Positions 16,002 through 24,086 of a DNA stretch of 27,799 bases are shown piece by piece. The stretch comes from CAYONZ01 sp964405465 (GTDB lineage Bacteria; Bdellovibrionota; Bdellovibrionia; Bdellovibrionales; JAMPXM01). Both the position numbers and the translations under genes were made by a program. Under the pieces are notes generated by a model, which had not been told where the DNA came from, did no database searches, and saw only the letters and a list, made by a program, of their open reading frames with translations. How positions within the stretch are numbered: the first letter of the stretch is position 1; each line of letters begins with the position of its first letter. The DNA lies in contig CAYONZ010000044.1 in assembly GCA_964405465.1 (NCBI GenBank), forward strand, positions 1-27,799, given 5' to 3'.

Positions 16002-16125
16002 CAGTACTCCTTGTCTCGCGATCGAAACAAAGAAAACTAGATCAAGCCTAAAGAAACGTGTCAACCACTCTTCACAATTGATCGAACAACTTGGTCACAA
16101 TTTGCTCTCTGGCCAATCTATTTTT

Positions 16126-17217
16126 TTAGAGCACGTCGTCCACGACAATAATCAAGGCGCTAGCGACCATTTTACGGCCCCAAATAGAAGACACTGTTTC
16201 GATGTATTTTAAATTGCCGCTCGAATCATAATTGGCACTTCCATCTTTATTCACCAACGGAATTTTGGACCCTTTTTGCCGAGTGGCCCCAATATTCAAA
16301 AACAAATACTCAGCTAAAGCTGCGGGTAAACGTACACAACCGCCCGAGGCCTTGACGCCAAGTTCTGGTTCTGTTCCCGGAATAGCCTTGTGCAAGGCTA
16401 TTGGTCCGTTAAAAAAAATCGCATTCTCCATCATTGTACAAAATTCTTTTCTTGCCAAAAAACCAATCCCTTTAGCAAGCCAGCTGTCGCAAAGTGAATT
16501 TGAGTACGATTCAGACTTATGTTTCACTTCAAAAAACTGTGGAGTAAAATATCCTGTGGGAGTGACACTCCATGAATCTTTCTGCGAATGATGTTCACCT
16601 TCTTTTTCAAATGCATCACGACCCGTTGAAACTTTGAAGAGCGCATCTCCTCGACCTTGAGTTTTGCTCGCCAGTTCGTAGATTCGATTGCGTCGTTCTT
16701 CATATTTATTTGAATCACGCTCAAATTGATTGAGATTTTCAAGATAACTTACAATCGTGGCCAAATGAAGCCGCTGCCCGCGTTCATAGACTTTAATGGA
16801 CTGTGCTTCACGACCATGATTGGCTTTATTCACCACCACTACATATCGAAAGTCATTCATATATGGCTTGGAGACAAAGTCTGTTTCAGAGAAATGCGCC
16901 GGATATTCAACAGGTCTCTCGACAGTCGGCTTTTCTGTTGACCTCTCAGATGACCTTTCGGATTCGCTCAGTGCTGAAGATGAAGGTGCCGTGTTCACGA
17001 CGGGCTCAGTTCGGTCATTGTCTGAAGAAAAATCAAAGGCCTGCGTCTGCATGGCAGCACCCGAAACAAAGAGGACGATGGCGAGGTGATGCAACAGCCC
17101 TCTCGAACTCTTGCGATCGAGTCGAACAGTCCCTGCTAACTTATTTTTGTTTATAGCTGAATCTGTCTGATGAATTGAATTGCCTAGTGCCGCAAAGCCG
17201 AACTTATCGAATCTCAT
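16126..17217 (-). CDS. L,D-transpeptidase (YkuD domain), exported
   Basis: YkuD enzymes use a cysteine nucleophile to cross-link peptidoglycan stems at meso-diaminopimelate, or to attach proteins or modify prey walls in predators. ATG 17217 follows GGGGAG by 6 bases (363 residues). The signal region is RGLLHHLAIVLFVSGAAMQTQAF, preceded by a long n-region. A Ser/Glu/Pro-rich linker follows (about 70-105). The domain has the TPTGYFTPQF strand and the catalytic block ALHKAIPG, 14 residues, then SGGCVRLP, with His276 and Cys294 in H-x14-S-x-G-C spacing. The usual SHGC is SGGC here. The 1029-residue lipoprotein lies upstream on the same strand with a 285-bp gap. Confidence 0.9.
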   Translation of the reverse strand: MRFDKFGFAALGNSIHQTDSAINKNKLAGTVRLDRKSSRGLLHHLAIVLFVSGAAMQTQAFDFSSDNDRTEPVVNTAPSSSALSESERSSERSTEKPTVERPVEYPAHFSETDFVSKPYMNDFRYVVVVNKANHGREAQSIKVYERGQRLHLATIVSYLENLNQFERDSNKYEERRNRIYELASKTQGRGDALFKVSTGRDAFEKEGEHHSQKDSWSVTPTGYFTPQFFEVKHKSESYSNSLCDSWLAKGIGFLARKEFCTMMENAIFFNGPIALHKAIPGTEPELGVKASGGCVRLPAALAEYLFLNIGATRQKGSKIPLVNKDGSANYDSSGNLKYIETVSSIWGRKMVASALIIVVDDVL

Positions 17218-17501
17218 AATCAACTCCCCTTTTCCTATTTCACCTATAACCTGCGTCTTTTACCAAGGGGGAGCGCGAGACGAAACATTTTAATCAACCA
17301 AACAAAATAGATTCAGACTTGTCAAAAAGTTCGACACGATAATCGTCGTGGCCATAACCAAGAACCGCAACGCTTACGGTCTACGCCCACTCCATCCAAA
17401 CGCTGGCGCGCGCACAGATGTGCATAGATGCGCACAGATGCATTCAGAGGCGCAAAGAATTGAAACTCAAATTTTTTGGAGATTCACATATAAGCATTGG
17501 A
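17218..17501. other. Intergenic region with degenerate 10-bp tandem repeat
   Basis: No gene is seen. The unit CGCACAGATG recurs at 17411-17420, TGCATAGATG at 17421-17430 and CGCACAGATG at 17431-17440, with decayed copies to about 17455. It is just downstream of the lipoprotein stop on the minus strand. A TTGACA on the minus strand (about 17320) lacks a good -10 at the usual distance. Confidence 0.5.
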
Positions 17502-20500
17502 TTAGGGATTCAAAGTTCCATTGTTGACTAACGTGCCCGTTGTTAACGTACCACCGTTTTGCGTGAGCACAGCGCCCGCATTGATTGTCAATGTTCCTCC
17601 GACATTCAGGCTTTTCGCGTTCATATCTAAAGTTCCACTGGCCACCGTCAAGTTTTGTGTCGCACTCAAAATTAAGTCCGTCAGTAGAGTGACCGTTGAG
17701 CCAGAATTCGCACTTACGATTGACCCGCCCAAGTAAGTTCCGCCGCTTACGTTGATCGATTGTGCGGAGCTGCCAATGAGAACCAAGGACAAATCATTTT
17801 GTATTCCCGCAGCCAAACTCACATTCCCACCAACAGACACTGATCCACCGCCAACGAGGTGACCCGAGGACATCGAGAAATTTCGCAATACATTGAGCGA
17901 ACCCACGACCGTTCGCCCAAAGCCAGCCACAGAGTTATCAACTGTGAGATCATAGAAAGACTCAGATGCTAAGTTGACTGTCGCTGCACGTGCGCCAGAC
18001 AAAACAACCACCGAAGTTCCAGCATTCAACGAACCACTCTGCCAAATCACATCACCATCAAAATCAACTGTGCCCACAAAACTCAAAACTCCGGAAACTG
18101 CAAACAAAACATTCGGAAGAGGTTTGTTTGAACCCGTCAGAGTTTGGTTTACTCCGACAAATTTTAGCACCGTAGACCCACCTTCGGAGTTTTGTGAGGT
18201 CACGTCTCCTGTTGTTTCGATGGCACCACCCTGCAGAGACCCATCGATAACGAGCGAGCCATCCACAAACAAGGTGCCTGTCACATTTCGCGTCCACCCT
18301 CCAGAGTTTCCAATCTCGACATTTGCAAAGTGAGGTGAACCGGGCGTGATGGATGCCGATTTAGGGTTCGCTCCAGGAGCGGCAAATTTCACGATTGAGC
18401 CAGTGGTCACCAGGGTTCCTGCCTGATAGAGGTAATCGCCAGCAATTTCAACACGACCAGAATATGTCACAGTACCTGTGGCATTCACACGTAAATTCGG
18501 AATGGTTGCTCCTGCCGCACATGTAACCGTTTGAGCGCCCGAACCCTTCAACAGAAACTCGGTTGATGAAACACCACTTCCCGACATCGTGAGGTTTCCC
18601 CAAATTTCAATACTTGATCCATTGTAGCTAGTTGAAGATGCAAATCCTGTGAGATCTCCCTCTACGACCACGGGGCTAGCAAAAGTTACCCCATAGCCCG
18701 AGGTTCCCTGAATTTCAAAATTCTGCAGGTGATGTGAATTAAGATTGAAATTTACCGAACTGTTTTCATTCACTCGAAGTGTACCCAGATTGTGATTGAA
18801 AGTGGCCGCATTCGCGACGCTTGTGTCATTGGCAATCTGTAAAACCGCTGATGTCGAAGTAAATGTTCCCGACTGAACCGTGAAGTTTGTCGTGGCGATG
18901 TCGGCATCTGATCCGACAAATGTTCCGCCTCTTTGCGTGAAGCCCGAGCCCACAATGGTGAGCGATTTTCCACTATTTTGGGAGAGCGAATTTGTCTGCA
19001 GACTCACAGATTTCACTGTCACATTGTCGGTGATGTGAACAGCACAGTTGGCACTTGCACAAGTCGAATCAATAACCACGTCACTTGTAGAGTCAGGTAC
19101 CGCAGGCGATCCGACACAACCTGTGCGAGCTGTATTTATCGCACCACACCAGTTTCCTGAAGTGGCGTTGTCCCATGAGGTCGACACCGCGCCAGTCCAA
19201 GTAAATGGCGTCATCACAAATACCGTTAAGTTTCCTGAGCTCACACCACCCCGCCCATCGCTCACACTATAGCTCAGGGTCTCTGAGCCCGGAGCCGTCG
19301 AAGCAACGTAACGAACCTGACTTCCCACCACGGAGGATGTGCCAAGTGAAGCTGCTGAGACACTGGTCAAAGTGAGCGTATCACCATCGGCATCGCTGTC
19401 ATTAGCCAAAACCGAAATCGAAACGGTTTCACCAGTCATCATATACACTGGTCCATCATCAACCACTGTCGGATTGCGATTGGTCACAAAAGAGAATAAA
19501 TTATTTGCAGCGGCCACCGCGCCTGGATTGGCAATTACACTCAGGTAATAGGTGGTGCCAGCCACCAAAGTACAGCTGGATAGTGCAAGCGAGTTACTCG
19601 CAGTTGACTGAGGTCCACAAACACTTGTGGTGCCTGCAGCATTCGAAAAGATCTGCACATCATAACTTGTGACTCCAACTATCGCTCCCCAGTGAACCGT
19701 GGGATTGAGTGTGGAACTCAAGATCGCATCGACTGTCGAATCAGTGCCACCGGTGACTCCAAGTATGGCGAAATTTGGACTTTCATCATCCATTATGGTC
19801 ACAGTCTTAGTGAGCACTGCACCTAAATTAGCTCCCGACGAAACGCTATCAAGTGTCAGTGTAAAAGTCTCATTAGCCTCTAGAAATGCATCGTCCATTA
19901 TAGTGAAGCCAATGGTTTTTGTTGTCTCTCCTGGCGCAAAGATGACACTTCCATCGACACCAGTGAAGTCCGTACCAGAGGTTGCTTGGCCTGCAACGAC
20001 TCCTCCATGAAAAGAGTAATTCACCGTCACCGCATATTGACTAGCATGATTCAATTGAATCGCCGCTGTTTGTGCGCCCGATGCTTCTCCCACTGTCGCA
20101 GTGGCAGAAGTAAAACTAACAGTTGGTGGAGATTCATCATCGTTGATCGTCAGGGTCAAGACTGGAGAAACCAACTCCACTGATGCATTGTTGGTCGACA
20201 CCAGCAAACCTACATTTTTTGAACCCTGGTAGATCGAGTCATCACTCACTGTAAGCGTTACGGTGACGCCAGTTTGCCCAGCTGGAATTTTCAAATTGGC
20301 ATTCGAAGGTAGAAGTAAAATTCGCGAATCTAAAGACCCACCGTCTGAGCTTGCGAGTGAAAATGGCAAATCCACGTCTGCGGCCTTATCCAAATGAATT
20401 TCAAAAGAGCTTGATGCTCCTTCATACACCGACATGGAAGTGCGACTCAGAGTCACCTTAATTTTTGCACTAGTTTCGAATGCGGCTTTAAGACTCCGCA

Positions 20501-20591
20501 CCGTCGAATTCACCCGCCCACAACTTAAATTCATTGCAAGCAAAACAAAGCAAAAACATTTGAAAGATGTCTCAAACCTACGAGTGAACAT
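17502..20591 (-). CDS. Large surface lipoprotein: Calx-beta, cadherin-like and beta-helical repeats
   Basis: The protein has 1029 residues. The N-terminus MFTRRF and a hydrophobic stretch end in AMNLSC-G, a non-canonical lipobox. Two Calx-beta domains follow (about 40-155 and 155-270), each closing in a Asp-rich NDDES/MDDES turn typical of calcium-linked repeats. Next comes a fibronectin-like domain (about 270-370; SYDVQIFS, TTYYLSVIAN), then a cadherin-like/VCBS-type domain (about 371-460; VLANDSDADGDTLTL, YSVSDGRGG). From WTGAVSTSWDNA onward it is a Ser/Thr/Gly/Asn-rich, beta-helix-like region to the end (TLVNNGTLNP). No autotransporter barrel, LPXTG or type 9 tail is present. It likely acts as an adhesin or matrix component on the outer surface. 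ATG 20591 lacks a strong ribosome site. Confidence 0.85.
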   Translation of the reverse strand: MFTRRFETSFKCFCFVLLAMNLSCGRVNSTVRSLKAAFETSAKIKVTLSRTSMSVYEGASSSFEIHLDKAADVDLPFSLASSDGGSLDSRILLLPSNANLKIPAGQTGVTVTLTVSDDSIYQGSKNVGLLVSTNNASVELVSPVLTLTINDDESPPTVSFTSATATVGEASGAQTAAIQLNHASQYAVTVNYSFHGGVVAGQATSGTDFTGVDGSVIFAPGETTKTIGFTIMDDAFLEANETFTLTLDSVSSGANLGAVLTKTVTIMDDESPNFAILGVTGGTDSTVDAILSSTLNPTVHWGAIVGVTSYDVQIFSNAAGTTSVCGPQSTASNSLALSSCTLVAGTTYYLSVIANPGAVAAANNLFSFVTNRNPTVVDDGPVYMMTGETVSISVLANDSDADGDTLTLTSVSAASLGTSSVVGSQVRYVASTAPGSETLSYSVSDGRGGVSSGNLTVFVMTPFTWTGAVSTSWDNATSGNWCGAINTARTGCVGSPAVPDSTSDVVIDSTCASANCAVHITDNVTVKSVSLQTNSLSQNSGKSLTIVGSGFTQRGGTFVGSDADIATTNFTVQSGTFTSTSAVLQIANDTSVANAATFNHNLGTLRVNENSSVNFNLNSHHLQNFEIQGTSGYGVTFASPVVVEGDLTGFASSTSYNGSSIEIWGNLTMSGSGVSSTEFLLKGSGAQTVTCAAGATIPNLRVNATGTVTYSGRVEIAGDYLYQAGTLVTTGSIVKFAAPGANPKSASITPGSPHFANVEIGNSGGWTRNVTGTLFVDGSLVIDGSLQGGAIETTGDVTSQNSEGGSTVLKFVGVNQTLTGSNKPLPNVLFAVSGVLSFVGTVDFDGDVIWQSGSLNAGTSVVVLSGARAATVNLASESFYDLTVDNSVAGFGRTVVGSLNVLRNFSMSSGHLVGGGSVSVGGNVSLAAGIQNDLSLVLIGSSAQSINVSGGTYLGGSIVSANSGSTVTLLTDLILSATQNLTVASGTLDMNAKSLNVGGTLTINAGAVLTQNGGTLTTGTLVNNGTLNP

Positions 20592-20790
20592 GTATCCATA
20601 TCGTCATTTATCGACCTCAAAATTAGATCTCATGCAAAAAAGAAGAGGTGTGGCCGCCAACCAGTGAGAGCTGGTCAGTCTTCTTAAAATCCTAATACAT
20701 TGACCAACTTTTAGACAGTCGAAGGCCATCAAAAATGACGATCACCAACGTAGCAAAGACCAAACGCCCTAGGTAAAAATGCATCAAAAT
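20592..20790. other. Intergenic region between lipoprotein and FliG-like genes
   Basis: I see no gene. The likely promoter for the minus-strand lipoprotein is in the AT-rich 20600-20640 part (TTGCAT on the minus strand with CGATAAAT further down), but the spacing is not ideal. A short inverted repeat ACCAG-CTGGT lies near 20660-20675. Confidence 0.3.
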
Positions 20791-20818
20791 GAAAAAAAGG
20801 GAGTTCAAAAACTCCCTT
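20785..20818 (-). terminator. Rho-independent terminator of the FliG-like gene
   Basis: Stem AAGGGAGTT (20797-20805) pairs with AACTCCCTT (20810-20818) over a 4-base loop. Read on the minus strand it is followed by a run of about seven T, then CATTTT. It lies 37 bp beyond the stop of the FliG-like gene. Confidence 0.9.
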
Positions 20819-20854
20819 CCATCAATAATTCAAGGCAATAATAATCGGCAGAAT

Positions 20855-21319
20855 TTATGCCACGCGAATATCTCGCGTACTTAAACTCGGATCAATGCGC
20901 ATAAGATTCAATTTGTTTTCTTTCTCGAGCTCACGAATTTTAGAAACCACCTTGATTCGAGCGGCCTCGATTTCAGCACCAGTTGGTTTCATTTCAGAAA
21001 ACAGTTGCTCGACCTCACGCTTTTTCATATGCCCCATGGCATGCGTGGCCTTCGCCAATGACTCTGGTGGTAATCCGTGCAGTGCTACGGCCAAGGTTCG
21101 TGGTACCATTTCATTTGTTACCTCAGCCAAAGCCAATGGGTCCCAGGCGAAAAGTTTTTCCATCGTGATCATTTTCGTTTTTAAAATTGCAGCCCAACCT
21201 GGATCCTCACTTTGGATCACCTTTAAGAGTTGGTCACGCTTCGAAGGCGCCGACGTCTCAATCAGAGTCAAAAGTTGTTGAAATCCACCTTGTTTTTTAT
21301 ATCGTGCAAGCATTGACAT
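20855..21319 (-). CDS. Stand-alone FliG middle/C-terminal domain-like protein
   Basis: The protein has 154 residues, with ATG 21319 preceded by CAGGAG. It resembles the middle and C-terminal parts of flagellar motor switch FliG. The run MEKLFAWDPLALAEVTNEM aligns with the FliG F-E-D-L helix; LAVALHGLPPESLAKATHAM matches the LALKGA-EE-L-EK segment; and IEAARIKVVSKIRELEKENK matches the final V-x-x-AQ-x-x-IV-R-LEE helix. FliG is normally about 340 residues with an N-terminal FliF-binding domain, which is absent here. The charged torque-helix region where many FliG have DDR reads DPL here, so a role in torque is doubtful. No flagellar gene is nearby. It may be a FliG paralogue or a protein with a related armadillo-like fold. 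The gene is a single unit with its own terminator. Confidence 0.75.
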   Translation of the reverse strand: MSMLARYKKQGGFQQLLTLIETSAPSKRDQLLKVIQSEDPGWAAILKTKMITMEKLFAWDPLALAEVTNEMVPRTLAVALHGLPPESLAKATHAMGHMKKREVEQLFSEMKPTGAEIEAARIKVVSKIRELEKENKLNLMRIDPSLSTRDIRVA

Positions 21320-21600
21320 GGGTTTACTCCTGAAATGAAACTAAAATACTAGATAAGATTGATTTGAACTTCTATCGGAATCGAAAAACCTAGTCTTGAG
21401 TCGAAGTTTTTTTCTTCAACAAGTTTTAAAAATGACTAAAAAAGTTTGAACTAAATTGAGCCAAGTCCTGCCTCACTTTGGTCATACCATCTCAACCCGA
21501 TTCACACCTATGAGCAATTCAACCACCACCCAATTGTTGAACAACGAGATGAGGTCACCGCCTACTCGGCTGGGACTAAACAAATGGGGCTCTAGTCTAC
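21320..21600. other. Intergenic region before the minisatellite
   Basis: No gene is supported. It contains the promoter and leader of the FliG-like gene on the minus strand, AT-rich around 21350-21450. No convincing box pair can be named. A plus-strand ORF begins here, but its tail is made entirely by the minisatellite and is rejected. Confidence 0.35.
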
Positions 21601-21710
21601 TGGTTTTACTCTGCTGGTTTTACTCTGCTGGTTTTACTCTGCTGGTTCTATTCTACTGGTTCTATTCTACTGGTTCTATTCTACTGGTTCTATTCTACTG
21701 GTTCTAATCC
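21601..21710. repeat. Minisatellite, 14-bp period, seven full copies plus a partial
   Basis: Copies start at 21601, 21615, 21629, 21643, 21657, 21671 and 21685, with a partial eighth at 21699. The first three read TGGTTTTACTCTGC and the next four TGGTTCTATTCTAC. The eighth (TGGTTCTAATCC) carries the stop codon (21704-21706, minus strand) of the adjacent lipoprotein gene. The block structure suggests successive expansion of two variants. Since 14 is not a multiple of 3 and each unit contains TAG on the minus strand twice, all frames are closed there. Confidence 0.95.
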
Positions 21711-23068
21711 ACAGTGACAAACACAGAATTGCTTTTAAAGGCCTGACCATTTTTATCTATCGCCACAATCTGTATTGCAAAGCGACCAGGGTTAGGAATC
21801 GTGACCCAAGTGTAGGAGGAAAAGTTATCACTTGAGAGCTCTTTTCGTTGATCAACGGTCCAATAGAACTGCGCAAGCGACGAAGGAACCGGTCCCACAA
21901 TTGAACATGTCCCTGAGGACCGCAAAGCGACCTTCGCGGGACAAGAGATTTCAATTTTAGGTTGTTCGCTTTTTGGCACAACAGAGCGACTCGAAAAATA
22001 TCCGTGATACAATTCACGAACCGCACACATATCACGCGATCCCTTATATTCTTCCTCGCCATGAAAAACGAACGCCGCGGCCACTATAAAAAGCGGTTCG
22101 CTCGCAATATAATCCATGTACTGCTTGGCTCGCTTAGCCACCTCAATTTCTTCAGCATAGGTGGCCGACAACAGCGCCAAGCCCTCTGGAATAGCAATCA
22201 ACCTTTGCCCCGCCTGCATCTTAGATTTCAAGACTCGATAGTATTCAGGAATCGATTTTTCTTCTCCAGGATCGCCACACCGATCAAACGAGCCATAACA
22301 ATCCATGCCCACCCAATCTACTCCACGCGGAATCACCAAATTTGCATTCACCATCTTGTAGGCCTCAACAAAAGCAATTGGTATTGATGGAAAGTCTCTC
22401 TTCACAACATCATTGATGATCTCAAAATATTTTTGAATACTCGGCGCAGAAACGCCCTGAGCTGAGGCATTCCAATATGGTTCATCGAGTGGATAGAATG
22501 CGGCAATGGCGTCTTGGTAAGGTCGAATCAACTCTCGCACACGCTGCCACCTCGCCAGGTAATCAGGCCGCAATTTAGTCAAATCAAGAGCTTTGAGTGA
22601 AGGTTGGGCTCCAAAAAAAATCGTGGTTAACTCAAGCGAAACTTTGAAACCACGAAGACGAGCGTACGCCAATTTATCTGCAAAAAGACGATCGACATCC
22701 ACACCGGCCGGAAATAACTCTTGCGGCAAGTGACTCACACTTGTGTAATTCCCCTGGCCAACCATTTCATCCAAGCGAGCTTGCCAAGCAGCAAAAGATC
22801 GATTGAATTGCGGAAGCGTAAGCGAAAAGTACTGACCGTAGTATTGCAAGTGCGAAGGCATCACCGGAGGACGAAGTGTGTCTGGCAAACAGGCATAGCT
22901 CTGCACTCCTAATTGTCCTGGCCCTGGAATGTTCGAATCCTGCACCGTAGAGCCGAGTTGCGTACCCGCAGCGTGAAAGCCACCGCAATTCTGAAACACC
23001 AAAACATTCAGGACGACAAAGCCGACTACAATTGAAATTTGAAAAAGCGAAAATCCACTCCGAATCAT
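21704..23068 (-). CDS. Lipoprotein with a glycosidase-like TIM-barrel and Ig-like C-terminus
   Basis: ATG 23068 is preceded by GAGAGG (454 residues). The signal IRSGFSLFQISIVVGFVVLNVLVFQNC ends at a cysteine followed by GG; FQNC is a lipobox of the sort I associate with Bdellovibrio lipoproteins. Residues from about 70 to 350 look like a TIM-barrel carbohydrate enzyme: YYGQYFSL near the start, FYPLDEPYWN with DEP, DWVGMDCYGSFD, LIAIPEGLALL with Glu, and AAAFVFHGEEEY. Glu in DEP and PEG are candidate catalytic acids. The final about 95 residues (PKIEISCPAKVALRSSGTC to FVTVD) look like an Ig/PKD-type domain with paired cysteines. The GH family cannot be named. It could cut glycan in the wall or matrix, but this is inference. 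The stop lies inside the minisatellite. Confidence 0.7.
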   Translation of the reverse strand: MIRSGFSLFQISIVVGFVVLNVLVFQNCGGFHAAGTQLGSTVQDSNIPGPGQLGVQSYACLPDTLRPPVMPSHLQYYGQYFSLTLPQFNRSFAAWQARLDEMVGQGNYTSVSHLPQELFPAGVDVDRLFADKLAYARLRGFKVSLELTTIFFGAQPSLKALDLTKLRPDYLARWQRVRELIRPYQDAIAAFYPLDEPYWNASAQGVSAPSIQKYFEIINDVVKRDFPSIPIAFVEAYKMVNANLVIPRGVDWVGMDCYGSFDRCGDPGEEKSIPEYYRVLKSKMQAGQRLIAIPEGLALLSATYAEEIEVAKRAKQYMDYIASEPLFIVAAAFVFHGEEEYKGSRDMCAVRELYHGYFSSRSVVPKSEQPKIEISCPAKVALRSSGTCSIVGPVPSSLAQFYWTVDQRKELSSDNFSSYTWVTIPNPGRFAIQIVAIDKNGQAFKSNSVFVTVD

Positions 23069-23220
23069 CGACACCTCTCTCAAGTCAGATCGGCGTATCG
23101 CGACTCCACATCTGACCCAGACCTAAAGCGTATCCCAAGAATATAGACTTCTCGGTTTAAAACGCAAAATATTGAGACATTCGAATTTCTTTCTCATTTT
23201 AAAACACTGTTGCCGTTTCA

Positions 23221-23245
23221 AGTTGGCAAGTAGCTATTGCCAACT
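23221..23245 (-). terminator. Stem-loop at the end of the RNase Z-like gene
   Basis: AGTTGGCAA (23221-23229) and TTGCCAACT (23237-23245) form a perfect 9-bp stem with a 7-base loop. It begins within the stop codon of the minus-strand gene. There is no T-run on the minus strand (TTGAAAC follows), so termination may be weak or Rho-assisted. Confidence 0.5.
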
Positions 23246-24086
23246 ACGGCCGCGGAAAGACCTCGACACGATGTTTGAGATGCTCTGGTATGCGCTCGCG
23301 AATTATTTTTTCGACCTCTCTATTGGTGTAGCGAGCCGAGATGTGAATCAAAACGATCTTCTCACACTGGAGTTTCTCTAACCTGGGCAATAACTCGTCA
23401 AGGTGCAAATGCCCCCAATATCGAGCATTCTCAACTGTGCGCTTCTGATCAATAAAAGAAAGCTCCGTGACCAACACTCGGCTCTGCGCCACCCAAGGAC
23501 AGTGATCAAGATATTCAATCTTGGTGTCTCCAGTAAATGACAACACGGCCTCCACCGAATGCTCCTCGATTTCAACACCCGATTGCCGAAGACGACCCAA
23601 TTCAGATTGCGGCTTGCCATGAAACTCTTCCTTCAATTTTTTCTTACGGCGAAAAACCGTGTATCCGTTTGAAGGCACTCGGTGAAAGGTCTCAAAAGTT
23701 TTAAAAAAATAATTTCCCTCAAGCGGATACTCATGATCAGGCTTTACGGCATGAAAACGGTACTGATAGGCATGGTCTTCGATTTTCTCCCAAGCCCGCA
23801 TGATTTCACGCATCGGCGGCACCATCGAAGGTGGCATATAAATCTCAGGAGGAATCTGCCCAAGCATCGCCTTCATAGCGATGAGATACGGAATTCCAGA
23901 AGCATGATCCATGTGCCCATGGGTGACCAATACATTGGTGTAAGGCATTTGGTAAGGTAACCCCTGCGCCACATCAAAAAGGCAACCGGCCTCCACAAAT
24001 CCAATCGAAGTTGTAATTCCCGCGACACTGTAGCCTTGCAGATGAATATCTTTATGGGACCACGAAAAACCTTTGTCGAGTGACAT
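23244..24086 (-). CDS. RNase Z-like metallo-beta-lactamase-fold hydrolase
   Basis: The protein has 280 residues. The zinc-binding motif THGHMDH (55-61) is complete, with His135 in TFHRVP, Asp187 in FTGDT and His248 in LIHISARYT. The H-x-S-x-RY tail is like that of tRNase Z, which cuts the 3' trailer from tRNA precursors; the family is also known from other phosphodiesterase activities. A short insert between the first motif and Asp is shorter than typical elaC. The start ATG 24086 follows the pgsA stop directly (TAGATG), so the two are translationally coupled and in one operon. It might be the housekeeping RNase Z or a paralogue; I cannot tell from this window. Confidence 0.8.
   Translation of the reverse strand: MSLDKGFSWSHKDIHLQGYSVAGITTSIGFVEAGCLFDVAQGLPYQMPYTNVLVTHGHMDHASGIPYLIAMKAMLGQIPPEIYMPPSMVPPMREIMRAWEKIEDHAYQYRFHAVKPDHEYPLEGNYFFKTFETFHRVPSNGYTVFRRKKKLKEEFHGKPQSELGRLRQSGVEIEEHSVEAVLSFTGDTKIEYLDHCPWVAQSRVLVTELSFIDQKRTVENARYWGHLHLDELLPRLEKLQCEKIVLIHISARYTNREVEKIIRERIPEHLKHRVEVFPRP

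Noticed and set aside
21456..21707. Plus-strand ORF ending in a hydrophobic tail
   Set aside because: Its hydrophobic half is only the translated minisatellite, it lacks a good ribosome site, and it ends inside the opposing gene.
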